From positions 1 through 35,029 of the forward strand of contig CAZVFX010000074.1 of the NCBI GenBank assembly GCA_964626565.1: 35,029 nucleotides of DNA, in the 5' to 3' direction. Below are positions 23,829-32,337 of this stretch, one piece after another. Within the stretch, counting starts at the first letter, position 1. Every line of letters begins with the position of its first letter. Source of the DNA: CAZVFX01 sp964626565 (GTDB taxonomy: Bacteria; Myxococcota_A; UBA9042; CAIXZC01). A program made the translations under genes and the position numbers. The notes under the pieces are model-generated. The model did no database searches. It was not told the DNA's origin and worked only from the letters and a program-made list of their open reading frames with translations.

Positions 23829-26800
23829 CTATTCTGCGCAGTACTCGTTGATCAGAATCGACACCGTTCGTGAACCCTTGTTGGCCACAATAATGTCCCG
23901 GCAGCCATCCTGGTCCAGATCGATGGTCGCGATGTCTATGGGAGACTTGGCGGTGGGGAAGATGAACGGACCGGTAAGCTGCCGGCCGATGAAGGGCATG
24001 TAGAACAAGATCCGATTGTGGTCCTTGGACAGCACCATGATGTCCGCCCGACCGTCCGCGTTCGCGTCTGTGACCATGATTCGGGATGGGGCGATGGGGT
24101 CCTTGGGGTTCTCGCTGTAGCCGAACGCGGTCTGGTCTACCGACGCGTCATTGATGTAGAAGGGAGTCTCGAAGTTGGTCCCGTCGACACCCCAGGAAAT
24201 GGAGATCTTGTCCTCCAGAGCGCACACCAGGTCGGCCCAGCCGTCGTTGTCGATGTCTCCCACCGCGAGGTCCAGGGGCTCGGACCCCACCGAGATCAGC
24301 TTGAGGGACTTGGAAGGGTGGTCAATGGAATAAGTGTCAACTCCCGCGACGCCGCGAATAAGGGTGATGTTGTCCGAGTCCCGGTTGGCCACCACCATGT
24401 CCAGCACCGAGTCATCATCGATGTACCCCAGCGCGATGGCGGCCGGGTACACCCCGGACTTGGGCGCCTCGACCATGTCGTCGGGAATACACATGCTGAA
24501 ATTCTCGTTGTCATCCTCGGTCAGGCACACTTGCTCGCACACCTCCCCCGGCCGACAGTTGCCGAAGTGCACCAGGGAGGGGATCGCCTCACACTGGTTG
24601 TTCCAGGGGGAGCCCACCGCGGTCAGGAAGACGCTCACGTTGTCGGGAATGTAGGTGGCGGCCGAGGGCGTCCCGTAGGCCTTGCTGCCTACCACCAGGT
24701 CGTCGAGCAGGTCCGAATCCAGCTTGCCCACAGCCAACGACCGGGGGGCTGGTTTCACCACAAAAGCGCCCTCCGCTGCGAAAACTCCCGGCTCGGGATA
24801 ACTGTGGTCGCACACGCAACACTGAGCCGCGTTGTCACCGCACTGCTCCCGGGACAACGCGGTGGCGCCCAGGAGAACGTCCACGTTGGTGTTCTTCCAG
24901 GCCGGCCCCTTGGCCGCACCGACGCTCGCAACTGCGAGGTCCAGGTACTGATCGCCGTCCAGGTTGGCCGCGGCCAGCTCCACCAATTCCTTGTAGAAGC
25001 CGCCCGCAGTCACAGACTTCAAGATGGTCGCGTCCATGCCCGGCTTGCCCATACCCGGATAGAGCAGTAGCGGGTGAGTCTTGTAGGATATCGGCTTGGG
25101 TGGGTCGTTGGGTTTGTAGCAGTAGTTCTGCTCCACCGCCTCCACCGCGACGACCAGATCGGGGGAGGAGTCCCCGTCGAAGTCTCCCACAGCTAGCTGC
25201 TCCGGCTCCAGCCGCCCCTCGTCCCAAGCCGGGCCGTTGGGCATAGGGATTTCCGGCGAAGTCGCCCACATGGGTACCTTGGCCTGACTGCAGGCCTCGT
25301 AGCCACACGAAACCCCGACGCCGCCGCCCGGATTTCCACAGGTCCCCATCCCGTTGGACAGGAACAGTCGGATCATGCACGCACCCGCGTCGATGCACGC
25401 CATGTCGGGAACCGCGTCACCATTGAACTCAGCGGCCACCAGCGACTTGGGCGCTGGTCCGCCGTTGAGGAAATAGGACTCCCCGAACGTGCCGTCCCCC
25501 AGCCCCCAGTACACCTGGATAATGCCCAGCTTGTGGTCCGCCATCGCCACGTCAAGATTGCCGTCCCAGTTGAGATCGACGATCACCATGGAGTTGGTGT
25601 CCTTCCCGGTGGAGACCAGCTTACCCGCCTTCGGCACAAAGGGTTCCCACGCATCCAGCCCCAGCACTGAAGCCACGTTCTCCTGCCCGAACGCCTCCCA
25701 ACTCAGTCCCCCCAGACCGACCTGGTCGAAGTAACCATCCCCAAGCCCATCCATTTCGTAGGTCACCCGCAGGTTCCGCATAAACGCGACCACGTCGGGA
25801 ACACCATCGTTGGTAAAATCACCAACTCCGAGCAACGGCACGTCGCTGCCCAGCAACATGGTGTCGTGAGCCATGGGGAAGAACGCATCCCCACTGTTCA
25901 CGAATGACGAGATCATGCCCGCTTCCTCACGGGCCACAACAATGTCGGCCAACCCGTTCCCGTCAAGGTCGCCGTGGGAAACGTAGGCGATGTTCCCCAC
26001 CCCGGTGAGCACCTTCAATTCGAAATACGACGACGGGCCATCCGGGTCCCCCGCCACCTTCCCGGTATGCATGAGCAATGTGATCGATTGAGTCTCCTCG
26101 CGGTCCGCCACGATTACATCCACGAAGCCGTTGCCGTCCAAATCGGCGAGATCGATCATGAACGGCTCCACCGATTTCTTGTCCCCAAGACTCCAATGCG
26201 CCTGCTTGGGCAGGTCAAATGCCGCTCCGTCGCCGGGCACGCTGCCCGGCTTGCGCGGGATCATGTGCACCCGGTAGGCCTGATCGCTGTCCAGAGTCAG
26301 CAGCAGAACGTCGGGCAAACCATCGCCCGTCACATCGGCAAACCTGCCGTCAAAGGTCTTTGCAGGAGCCGACTGTCCATAGACATTGGGAAATTCCACC
26401 GTGAAGCCACCTTCTTCGCCCCAGAGTACCGTTACCGAAAACTTGACTTTGCTATCAACGGGGTCGACCTGCTTGCCGCCTGCTATGATGTCATCGACGA
26501 CCCCATTGCCATCCCCGTCCCCCGTGCGAATCCAGTAGAGCAGGTTGTCCGGGTCGATTCCGAACGGGCAGGATACCGTGTCCGGCATGCTAAAGGCTGG
26601 TTTCGCCATCAACCTGATGGGCACGGCCACCGCGTCGCCAACGTTGCCCATGCAATCCGTCGGAACGATGACCAACTCGGTCTCCATGTTGCCCAAACCG
26701 CTCACGTCAAAGGTGCCCGACACCTTGATTGTGGGACCGGCGCCGGTGTGAATTACCACCCTCTCCTGCATTAACTCGCCGCCGATGTAAAAGTCCAACT

Positions 26801-27524
26801 GGCCGACACCGGAGCCCGGGTCCTCCACTTCCAGGGAGTAGACCAGAGTCTCCATAATGGGCGGAATGACGATCCCTTCGCCCCCGGGTTGAATTACTTC
26901 CAGGACCACAGGCTCCTCAAAATCAATGTCCAGGCTTACATCTTCCACCCCGGACAGCGCACCGCCGTCTTCACCGGGCGTCGCCGATGTCGCCTTGAAT
27001 CGAAGGGTCACCTCGTGCAACTCACCCGTGGGGTATGAAGCCGCCCCTCCCGGCGCCTGAGAGCCATCAAAGTTGAAACGATAGATGTGCTCCTGGCCAG
27101 CCAACGGTTCAGGCTCTGCCTGCAGCGGAATCTCCGCGCCCGTTTCGTCAACGAAGTACATTGCTACCCCGGTTACCCCTCCGGGCTGGGGCGTGCCCTG
27201 CCGCTCCACCGCAGCGTAGACGTCGATCTGGGCTTCAAGGCCGGAATACCAGCCACAACTGTGAGGCGGATCTTCCGGCGGCGGCGCAGGACATCGGCAC
27301 AAGGACGGAGCGTAAGGAGTCAGCACCAGCACAGGGTACACCGGCACATCATCATTGATGGCCAGGTCCAGGGGGACCGAAACCTCTTCGGGCGTGCCTG
27401 CGTCCGGGGTGTAGGGTGTAACATCCGCCTCGGTTCCGCCCGACGACGACGACGAACAGGACAGAACCAACGCTGCGGCGCACCACGCCAGGGCCGCGAC
27501 CAGTACTACCATTGGCGATCTCAT
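23829..27524 (-). CDS. Giant FG-GAP/VCBS-repeat surface lipoprotein
   Basis: The ATG at 27524 follows GGGAG at 7 nt. The 1231-residue product has a lipobox (LVLSC, Cys23) followed by a Ser/Gly/Asp linker. An Ig-like or beta-rich N-terminal third extends to about residue 330. Then come at least 13 Asp-rich FG-GAP loops spaced ~45-90 residues: DVTGDGLPDVLLL, DLDGNGFVDVIVA, DLDGNGLADIVVA, DFTNDGVPDVVAF, DLNWDGNLDVAMA, EFNGDAVPDMACI, DFDGDSSPDLVVA, NLDGDQYLDLAVA, KLDSDLLDDLVVG, YIDDDSVLDMVVA, DIDNDGWADLVCA, DANADGRADIMVL, DLDQDGCRDIIVA. Such loops bind Ca2+ and build one or two integrin-like beta-propellers. Likely role: surface adhesion or binding. Two Cys-rich insertions near residues 830-1020 probably form disulfides. 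Confidence 0.85.
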   Translation of the reverse strand: MRSPMVVLVAALAWCAAALVLSCSSSSSGGTEADVTPYTPDAGTPEEVSVPLDLAINDDVPVYPVLVLTPYAPSLCRCPAPPPEDPPHSCGWYSGLEAQIDVYAAVERQGTPQPGGVTGVAMYFVDETGAEIPLQAEPEPLAGQEHIYRFNFDGSQAPGGAASYPTGELHEVTLRFKATSATPGEDGGALSGVEDVSLDIDFEEPVVLEVIQPGGEGIVIPPIMETLVYSLEVEDPGSGVGQLDFYIGGELMQERVVIHTGAGPTIKVSGTFDVSGLGNMETELVIVPTDCMGNVGDAVAVPIRLMAKPAFSMPDTVSCPFGIDPDNLLYWIRTGDGDGNGVVDDIIAGGKQVDPVDSKVKFSVTVLWGEEGGFTVEFPNVYGQSAPAKTFDGRFADVTGDGLPDVLLLTLDSDQAYRVHMIPRKPGSVPGDGAAFDLPKQAHWSLGDKKSVEPFMIDLADLDGNGFVDVIVADREETQSITLLMHTGKVAGDPDGPSSYFELKVLTGVGNIAYVSHGDLDGNGLADIVVAREEAGMISSFVNSGDAFFPMAHDTMLLGSDVPLLGVGDFTNDGVPDVVAFMRNLRVTYEMDGLGDGYFDQVGLGGLSWEAFGQENVASVLGLDAWEPFVPKAGKLVSTGKDTNSMVIVDLNWDGNLDVAMADHKLGIIQVYWGLGDGTFGESYFLNGGPAPKSLVAAEFNGDAVPDMACIDAGACMIRLFLSNGMGTCGNPGGGVGVSCGYEACSQAKVPMWATSPEIPMPNGPAWDEGRLEPEQLAVGDFDGDSSPDLVVAVEAVEQNYCYKPNDPPKPISYKTHPLLLYPGMGKPGMDATILKSVTAGGFYKELVELAAANLDGDQYLDLAVASVGAAKGPAWKNTNVDVLLGATALSREQCGDNAAQCCVCDHSYPEPGVFAAEGAFVVKPAPRSLAVGKLDSDLLDDLVVGSKAYGTPSAATYIPDNVSVFLTAVGSPWNNQCEAIPSLVHFGNCRPGEVCEQVCLTEDDNENFSMCIPDDMVEAPKSGVYPAAIALGYIDDDSVLDMVVANRDSDNITLIRGVAGVDTYSIDHPSKSLKLISVGSEPLDLAVGDIDNDGWADLVCALEDKISISWGVDGTNFETPFYINDASVDQTAFGYSENPKDPIAPSRIMVTDANADGRADIMVLSKDHNRILFYMPFIGRQLTGPFIFPTAKSPIDIATIDLDQDGCRDIIVANKGSRTVSILINEYCAE

Positions 27525-27582
27525 CGCATCACTCCCAAACAAAGTGGGGCTGGCTAATGCTACGGGGCGTACCTGCGCATTC

Positions 27583-27588
27583 ATTATA
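27583..27588 (-). promoter_or_regulatory. Consensus -10 box upstream of the FG-GAP lipoprotein gene
   Basis: A perfect TATAAT (minus strand, 27588-27583) lies 58 bp before the start codon. The bases at -35 (TTCCTT with a 17-bp spacer) match poorly, so an activator may be needed. It lies in the short gap after the DUF3106-like gene. Confidence 0.4.
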
Positions 27589-27627
27589 GGAAAGACAGAC
27601 CGAGTAAGGAAGGGGAGTGTTGAGTTG

Positions 27628-28089
27628 TTACTTCTTGAACGGCTTGCGCTGGTTGGGGGAGTTACCCTTCTTCTTCTTCCATTTCTTCAGGAACTGCTGC
27701 TTCTTCTTAGGCGACAGCTTCATGAATTTCTTGAACAATTGCTTCGCCTTCAAACGTTTTTTGGGAGGCAATTGTTTAAATTGTCGATAGCCGTCCATCA
27801 CAGCCTTGCGCTCGCTCACGGGCAGCTTCTTGAAACTCTTGTAGTTATCAACAATCTGGGACTGCCGCTTGGCCGGAAGGGACTTGAACTTCTTGTAGCG
27901 GGCGAGCAGTTTCGCCTGTTTCTTTGCCGGCAGCGATTTGAACTTCTTGTACCGCGCCTTCAGCAGTTTCTCCTTTTTGGCAGACAACTGCGTCGATTGG
28001 GGTCGTTCCTGTGCGCGCACCCCCGGGATGGCCGTGGCCATCACGGCCAACGCCATCAGGCACGCCAGGAGCATACGGCTAGCCCTCAT
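27628..28089 (-). CDS. Exported Lys-rich 18-residue-repeat protein (DUF3106-like)
   Basis: This is a 153-residue protein with a signal peptide (LLACLMALAVMATAIPGVRA, cleavage near residue 26). From Tyr47 the mature part is five consecutive 18-residue helical repeats: YKKFKSLPAKKQAKLLAR, YKKFKSLPAKRQSQIVDN, YKSFKKLPVSERKAVMDG, YRQFKQLPPKKRLKAKQL, FKKFMKLSPKKKQQFLKK. A Lys-rich tail (WKKKKGNSP) follows. This matches the DUF3106 pattern (aromatic-x-x-F/W-x-x-LP-x-x-x-R). It is extremely basic and free of Cys. It overlaps the anti-sigma gene by 11 bp, a common place for this family in ECF operons. Inference: it may contact the acidic periplasmic tail of the anti-sigma or the envelope. Confidence 0.75.
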   Translation of the reverse strand: MRASRMLLACLMALAVMATAIPGVRAQERPQSTQLSAKKEKLLKARYKKFKSLPAKKQAKLLARYKKFKSLPAKRQSQIVDNYKSFKKLPVSERKAVMDGYRQFKQLPPKKRLKAKQLFKKFMKLSPKKKQQFLKKWKKKKGNSPNQRKPFKK

Positions 28090-28669
28090 CGCTCACCTCC
28101 TCGAGCAGCGCTTCCCACTCCGCATCGTCCGCGTCCAACATCGACGCCAACGTATCGTACTCCTGGAACGAATCCAGGTTCTCGAACAAAGTCATATCCT
28201 CCAGGAACTCCACCAGGTCTACCTCCTCGGTGTCCAGTGCGCTTTCGTCGACCAACGCAATCTGGGGAGGGTGCACGGTCTTGGCGGGCGGAGCACCCTT
28301 GCTCTTGGTGGGTACCGGGGCCTGATGGAAGACCTGCATTTGGAAGAGCACCACCACCAGGACTGCGACCGCGGCCGCGCCCGCAGGGACCAGCCAGCGC
28401 AGCCAGTTTCCAAACCCCGACGCGGTGGAAACCGCGGGTTGCTCCTCGGCCGCGACCCGGCGCTTCAAGTCGACCAACCCGCCCTCAACGTCGAAGGCCG
28501 GGGCCGCCAGGTCGTCATCCATCGCCGCCCACAGGGCCGCGCTCTTCGCCAGCGCCTCCCGGCATGAGCTGCATTCACTCGTGTGCAGGTCCAACGCGTC
28601 CCGGTCTTCAGCCGACAAACGCCCCTGCACGTACGGAATGAAGCTCTTTTCCGCCTTTCCGCAGTTCAT
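28079..28669 (-). CDS. Zinc-finger transmembrane anti-sigma factor
   Basis: The 196-residue protein overlaps the sigma gene by ATGA. Its N-terminal domain has the ZAS zinc-finger pattern (Cys3, His29-x3-Cys33-x2-Cys36, LHTSECSSCREAL), which binds the sigma factor in the cytoplasm. One membrane helix follows at about residues 92-112 (LVPAGAAAVAVLVVVLF). The ~84-residue periplasmic part starts with a Pro/Lys spacer and becomes strongly acidic, with LVEFLEDMTLFENLDSFQEY and a C-terminus rich in Asp/Glu. It should hold the ECF factor inactive until an envelope signal arrives. No protease for it is visible nearby, although a peptidase-MA-like gene lies far away at 2339. Confidence 0.85.
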   Translation of the reverse strand: MNCGKAEKSFIPYVQGRLSAEDRDALDLHTSECSSCREALAKSAALWAAMDDDLAAPAFDVEGGLVDLKRRVAAEEQPAVSTASGFGNWLRWLVPAGAAAVAVLVVVLFQMQVFHQAPVPTKSKGAPPAKTVHPPQIALVDESALDTEEVDLVEFLEDMTLFENLDSFQEYDTLASMLDADDAEWEALLEEVSDEG

Positions 28670-29211
28670 ATCTCCACCTGTTCAAGCAGTTGTTTCCGCG
28701 CTCTGTTCAACAACGATTTTAACGCTTTCTCCGAAACCCCGATGGCCGACGCAGCGTCGGCATATGACATACCCTCGAATCGAACCAACTGAAGCGCGGT
28801 GCGCTGGCGCTCGGGCAGCGCCAGCATCGCGGTCCGCACCTGCTTCATTACCTCACGGCCGGCCGCGACCCGTTCCGGGTTTCCCGACACGGCCTGGTCC
28901 GGAACTCTCGCCTCGTCCAATTCGGTGGACTGAGAGCCTTTGGTCTTCTTCCAGTTGTCGATGAGCGTAGAGCGGGCGATGGTGTAGAGATAGGTTTTGA
29001 AGGACGCCCGCGGTTGGTAGTTGGCCCGATAGCGGTGGACCTTGAGGAAGGTCTCCTGCACAAGTTCCCGGCTCAGATGTTCGTTTCTGGTCGAACGCCA
29101 GAAGAATCTGGCCAGGGGGGCTGCGTGTTCGCGGTACAGCATGTCAAAAGCTCCTTGGTCTCCCGCCTGGAAGGCAAGCATCAACTGCACGTCTCGCTCG
29201 AATCCTTCCAT
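28666..29211 (-). CDS. ECF-type RNA polymerase sigma factor
   Basis: This is a 181-residue RpoE-like sigma-70 family protein. Region 2 (about 10-80) has AGDQGAFDMLYREHAAPLAR, LSRELVQETFLKVHRYR and FKTYLYTIARSTLIDNWKK. Region 4 (about 120-175) has LPERQRTALQLVRFEGMSYA and DAASAIGVSEKALKSLLNRA. Region 3 is absent, as expected for ECF factors. It is coupled to its anti-sigma by a 4-bp overlap. A GGAAC-N16-GGTTAAG element lies directly upstream (29223-29250), so autoregulation is likely. The leader from that promoter would be only about 5-8 nt, with no clear ribosome site. Confidence 0.93.
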   Translation of the reverse strand: MEGFERDVQLMLAFQAGDQGAFDMLYREHAAPLARFFWRSTRNEHLSRELVQETFLKVHRYRANYQPRASFKTYLYTIARSTLIDNWKKTKGSQSTELDEARVPDQAVSGNPERVAAGREVMKQVRTAMLALPERQRTALQLVRFEGMSYADAASAIGVSEKALKSLLNRARKQLLEQVEI

Positions 29212-29222
29212 CTCTAACCACT

Positions 29223-29250
29223 CTTAACCAAGGTCAGGCAACAAAGTTCC
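29223..29250 (-). promoter_or_regulatory. ECF-type promoter, probable autoregulation of the sigma operon
   Basis: The minus strand reads GGAACTTT at the -35 (29250-29243), typical of ECF sigma targets. After 16 bp following GGAAC comes GGTTAAG (29229-29223). Initiation would fall about 5-8 nt before the sigma ATG at 29211. The -10 is part of a tandem imperfect repeat, TGGTTAAGAG/TGGTTAGAGA. An element with the same spacing is found at 33508. Confidence 0.65.
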
Positions 29251-29278
29251 GCGACACAGCCCATTTCTTCCCAAAGAC

Positions 29279-29551
29279 TCACTGTTTTTCGTTCTCCCCG
29301 TCCTGCATCTCGACCTCTACGTCAATGGCGTCGCCGTAGTCGTCCAGCAACTCCATCATCATGAGGAATTCAATCATCTCTTCGGGTACTTCGTCCCCTT
29401 CACCGGGATCCACCGGAGGAACCACTTCCTCGGGGGACGGAGCCTCGTCGCGGGGGTCCACCGCCAGGCCGCGGGACACCGGCGCCAAAGCCAGGATGGT
29501 CGGCAGCAACCAGCGCAACGCCGCGCGGGTGATGTTAAAAGGAACCTTCAA
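29279..29551 (-). CDS. Small acidic exported protein of unknown function
   Basis: The 90-residue frame begins with a TTG at 29551, overlapping the end of the beta-barrel gene by 17 bp; the ribosome site is weak, so the start is uncertain. It has a signal-like hydrophobic N-terminus (ALRWLLPTILALAPVSRGLA), then a Pro/Glu-rich segment (EEVVPPVDPGEGDEVPEE), then EEMIEFLMMMELLDDYGD and an acidic tail. The EFLxxMxL core resembles the periplasmic tail of the anti-sigma encoded two genes downstream. It lies 67 bp before the ECF sigma gene. No family recognised; a role in the same signalling circuit is inferred from position and composition. Confidence 0.6.
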   Translation of the reverse strand: MKVPFNITRAALRWLLPTILALAPVSRGLAVDPRDEAPSPEEVVPPVDPGEGDEVPEEMIEFLMMMELLDDYGDAIDVEVEMQDGENEKQ

Positions 29552-30980
29552 GTCCAGCGATACCTTTCAGAATTGGGACATCGTCAGCAAAATAGTCCCC
29601 GGGGAAAAGAACGTCAAATTCCATCTTCACTTCGACCGCATCCACCAGGTGCCACCTCAGCGAATTGTCGACTTCAACGCCGTAGTTGCCTTCCACTGCA
29701 GAATCGCGAGGCCGGTTAGAGCTCAACAGCGCCGCAGCCTGGCCAAACAGTAAGTTGTCAGTTAGTTGATACTCGGCCTGCAGACCGGTGGCCGTAACCC
29801 CACCACTCCCCATTCCCAGGAGCCCGAACTCCCGCCTGGTCAGCAACTGATTCATGCCGCCGAGGAATATGGACAGGTGCTCCACATACGGCACCAGCGT
29901 CATGAACTGGGTGAACTCGAAACTCCCCGTCTTGCCGGGAGTCATTCCGGACACCAGCAACAGGAAGGGCGTCAGCGTCACCCTGGATGAAACCGGCGCG
30001 GTCAACTCCACACTCGCCAGGTGCGCGTCGATGCTGGCGCGCTTCGGCTTGGGCACTGCAACACCCGGCGGCGGTTCAGCCGGCCACACGTCCCCGGAGC
30101 CCCACTGAGCGGCAAACAAGCCGGACAGCAGGAAATCACCGAGACACAGACTGGCCGAGCCGTAGAAGGTGTACACATCCATATCAGCGGAGAAGTCGGC
30201 GGACGCGACGTTGAAGAACTGTTGCCAGGCCTGGTTGGCCGCCAATTCCGTTGCCAACACCTCGGTGACCATGGAGACGGTGAGGTCGGCCCTGTCCCTT
30301 GCCCAAATTACGCCGCCCGTGAGCGAGTCGAAGGGAAACTCCCTCAGGCTTACCGACAGATCGGTCACCATGAGGTCCGTGGAAACGTCGTCGAAGTAGT
30401 GGTAAGGGATCAGCACCCGCGCAGCAGCCTCAGCGGTACTCCCAAACCCCTCCCAGAAATCCCAGGTAAAACCCGCGGTGAAACCGAAATCGTCGTAGTA
30501 CAGACCTTCCAGCAGCCGGGTCCGCTTCTTGCCGGCAGTAGCGATAAACTCCAGGTTGTCGCCCAATCCCCATTCCAGGTACGCCTCGCGCACGAACACA
30601 GCACTCTTTGCCGCATCCTGGAAGGACATGCCGTCAAAGGCGGGCTGCGGGTCTGTGGCCGAGTCGTCGAACTGCCAGGTCATCACCCCGGAGTCAACTG
30701 TGGACACCAGGCTTACCGAATCTCCGAAGGTCGCGCCCATGCGCGCGTACGCCCAAAGCAGCCCATAGTAGAGATCATAGGTAGACGAACCGCCCATGTC
30801 GTCCAGGAGCATTTTTGGAAAGAAACTCAACACCGGATCGATGTTGTTCTTCTCTCCATACACCCGTAAGGCATACCCGCCCGAAAAATCGAACTCTGCG
30901 GCCGACACCTCGGCAACCACACTGCCCATAACCAGTGTCGCAAGAAACGCAGCACCCCATTTCGTCAGCCGTCTCTTCAT
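29535..30980 (-). CDS. Outer membrane beta-barrel (porin-like, alginate-export-like) protein
   Basis: The start is the ATG at 30980; a longer frame invades the preceding gene. The 481-residue product has a signal peptide (FLATLVMGSVVAEVSA, then AEFDFSGGY). It has alternating aromatic/hydrophobic strands and ends in Phe (GIAGLEGSF), the usual outer membrane sorting signal. Segments such as REAYLEWGLGDNLEFIATAG and MEFDVLFPGDYFADD recall porins of the alginate-export type, in which the last strands carry an 'FPGDYF' motif. It lies 10 bp after the dehydratase-like subunit gene and overlaps the small acidic gene. Likely role: channel for a small or acidic substrate; the exact substrate is unknown. 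Confidence 0.7.
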   Translation of the reverse strand: MKRRLTKWGAAFLATLVMGSVVAEVSAAEFDFSGGYALRVYGEKNNIDPVLSFFPKMLLDDMGGSSTYDLYYGLLWAYARMGATFGDSVSLVSTVDSGVMTWQFDDSATDPQPAFDGMSFQDAAKSAVFVREAYLEWGLGDNLEFIATAGKKRTRLLEGLYYDDFGFTAGFTWDFWEGFGSTAEAAARVLIPYHYFDDVSTDLMVTDLSVSLREFPFDSLTGGVIWARDRADLTVSMVTEVLATELAANQAWQQFFNVASADFSADMDVYTFYGSASLCLGDFLLSGLFAAQWGSGDVWPAEPPPGVAVPKPKRASIDAHLASVELTAPVSSRVTLTPFLLLVSGMTPGKTGSFEFTQFMTLVPYVEHLSIFLGGMNQLLTRREFGLLGMGSGGVTATGLQAEYQLTDNLLFGQAAALLSSNRPRDSAVEGNYGVEVDNSLRWHLVDAVEVKMEFDVLFPGDYFADDVPILKGIAGLEGSF

Positions 30981-30990
30981 CAGTCGCAAG

Positions 30991-32337
30991 TCACTCCAGC
31001 GGCGGGGCTCCTTCCTGCCTCGCTTCCAATGCCTCCAACAAGGCCTCCAGCCGGGTCGCGGCCGCACCTTCCGAGTACACTCTGGTATCGGTAGTGTCCG
31101 CTTCAACCACCGCGGTGGCAACGCTGCACTCCCGGGCAAGTTGAGCCTGAATGTCATATTGTCCCACCGAGTACGGCTTGCAGCTCCTGGTGGAATGGAA
31201 CAGCACTCCGTCGATCTGATAGTCCTTTATTATCCTTTTCATTAAGTGCACGCGATGAGAAAGGTCCCGATTCAGCACCACCAGGGAGTATGCCTTTGCC
31301 ATCGACTCGAAGGGTGTCGACATGTCCAGATGGTGCGCGGTCTCCGCCCAGGCGTTGGTGTAGGTCGCAGCCACGAAAGCACCACCAGCTTCCCCGAACA
31401 GCCGCGCGAAATCAGCGACCTTGAACCACACTGCAATATTATCCCACAGCAGCCGGAACCTCTCCCTCTTGAGCCCCCCTACCCCTTGTTTTACACGCTC
31501 TTTCAGTTCGGCTACCAGAATCTCATAGTACTGCTCGGCCACCGGCAACCCGCGCAAGCTTACCACCGGAGCCATGTGCACAAAGGCATCAAAGATGCTC
31601 ATGGGCGCGGGGCGAGCCTGCATGGTCGCCAGTGCCTCTCCCCACAGCAAGGAAGTCTGCCGGGAGCGTCTAGCGATCTCTTCGAACGCCTTCTCGTCGA
31701 AGGCCCGACCCGCCGCCCGCTCGAGGGGCGGGATCAAAGCCCGCAACTGGTCGGCCATGTACTCCACGTCTGCGTCACCCAGTTCGCCCGCGATGAAAGG
31801 CGTATCGAACAAGAGCAGTGGAACTCCGTACAACCAGGCAAGCTGCTTGTACCAGTGCAACACTGTCTGGCAGATGTTGGTGCTGCAGATCAGCACGTCA
31901 GGAGTGGGGAGCCGCCCCACCGGGCTTCCCGCCCCGAGAGCCTGGCCCAGGTCAATCCGGGCGTACGAGCACAGGTCCGGAGAGTATCCGGCCCGCTCCG
32001 CGGGCTGCGACATGGCAACGCCTACCTTGCGCGCACCACACACCGCGCCGTGGTTCTCCGGATACACGGTGTAGTATCCCAACACACGCAGCAACTCCAC
32101 CGGTGCGCCCGACGTAACCCACGCCACCGGCATGGCGCCCTCGGCATACTTGGCCAGCAGGTAGTGACGCGTCATGATGCTGCGCAGCCGGGCATTGCAT
32201 CGCAGCGGCGGCCCCAGCCAGTCAGGGTACGGACGCGGCTTTCGCCGCAGCCGCTTGGTCAGGTCCCGGCCCTTGAGCGCAGCCGGCAACCCGAGTTCCC
32301 GCATCAGCAGGTAACGCAACTTTTGGTTGACGCTCAT
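30991..32337 (-). CDS. 2-hydroxyacyl-CoA dehydratase / benzoyl-CoA reductase-like subunit (larger)
   Basis: This 448-residue protein of the HgdB/FldB/BcrB family has three conserved Cys in typical contexts: Cys123 (SPDLCSYARIDLG), Cys156 (CSTNICQTVLHWYKQLA) and Cys386 (LFHSTRSCKPYSVGQ). These usually hold a [4Fe-4S] cluster near the CoA substrate. Also typical are YPENHGAVCGARKVG and WAETAHHLDMS. It overlaps the smaller subunit gene by ATGA, so they probably form a heterodimer. Family reactions are radical dehydration of 2-hydroxyacyl-CoA or ATP-driven reduction of aromatic CoA esters. The required ATP-dependent activator (HgdC/BcrA-like) is not encoded in the window, so the reaction is uncertain. 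Confidence 0.82.
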   Translation of the reverse strand: MSVNQKLRYLLMRELGLPAALKGRDLTKRLRRKPRPYPDWLGPPLRCNARLRSIMTRHYLLAKYAEGAMPVAWVTSGAPVELLRVLGYYTVYPENHGAVCGARKVGVAMSQPAERAGYSPDLCSYARIDLGQALGAGSPVGRLPTPDVLICSTNICQTVLHWYKQLAWLYGVPLLLFDTPFIAGELGDADVEYMADQLRALIPPLERAAGRAFDEKAFEEIARRSRQTSLLWGEALATMQARPAPMSIFDAFVHMAPVVSLRGLPVAEQYYEILVAELKERVKQGVGGLKRERFRLLWDNIAVWFKVADFARLFGEAGGAFVAATYTNAWAETAHHLDMSTPFESMAKAYSLVVLNRDLSHRVHLMKRIIKDYQIDGVLFHSTRSCKPYSVGQYDIQAQLARECSVATAVVEADTTDTRVYSEGAAATRLEALLEALEARQEGAPPLE

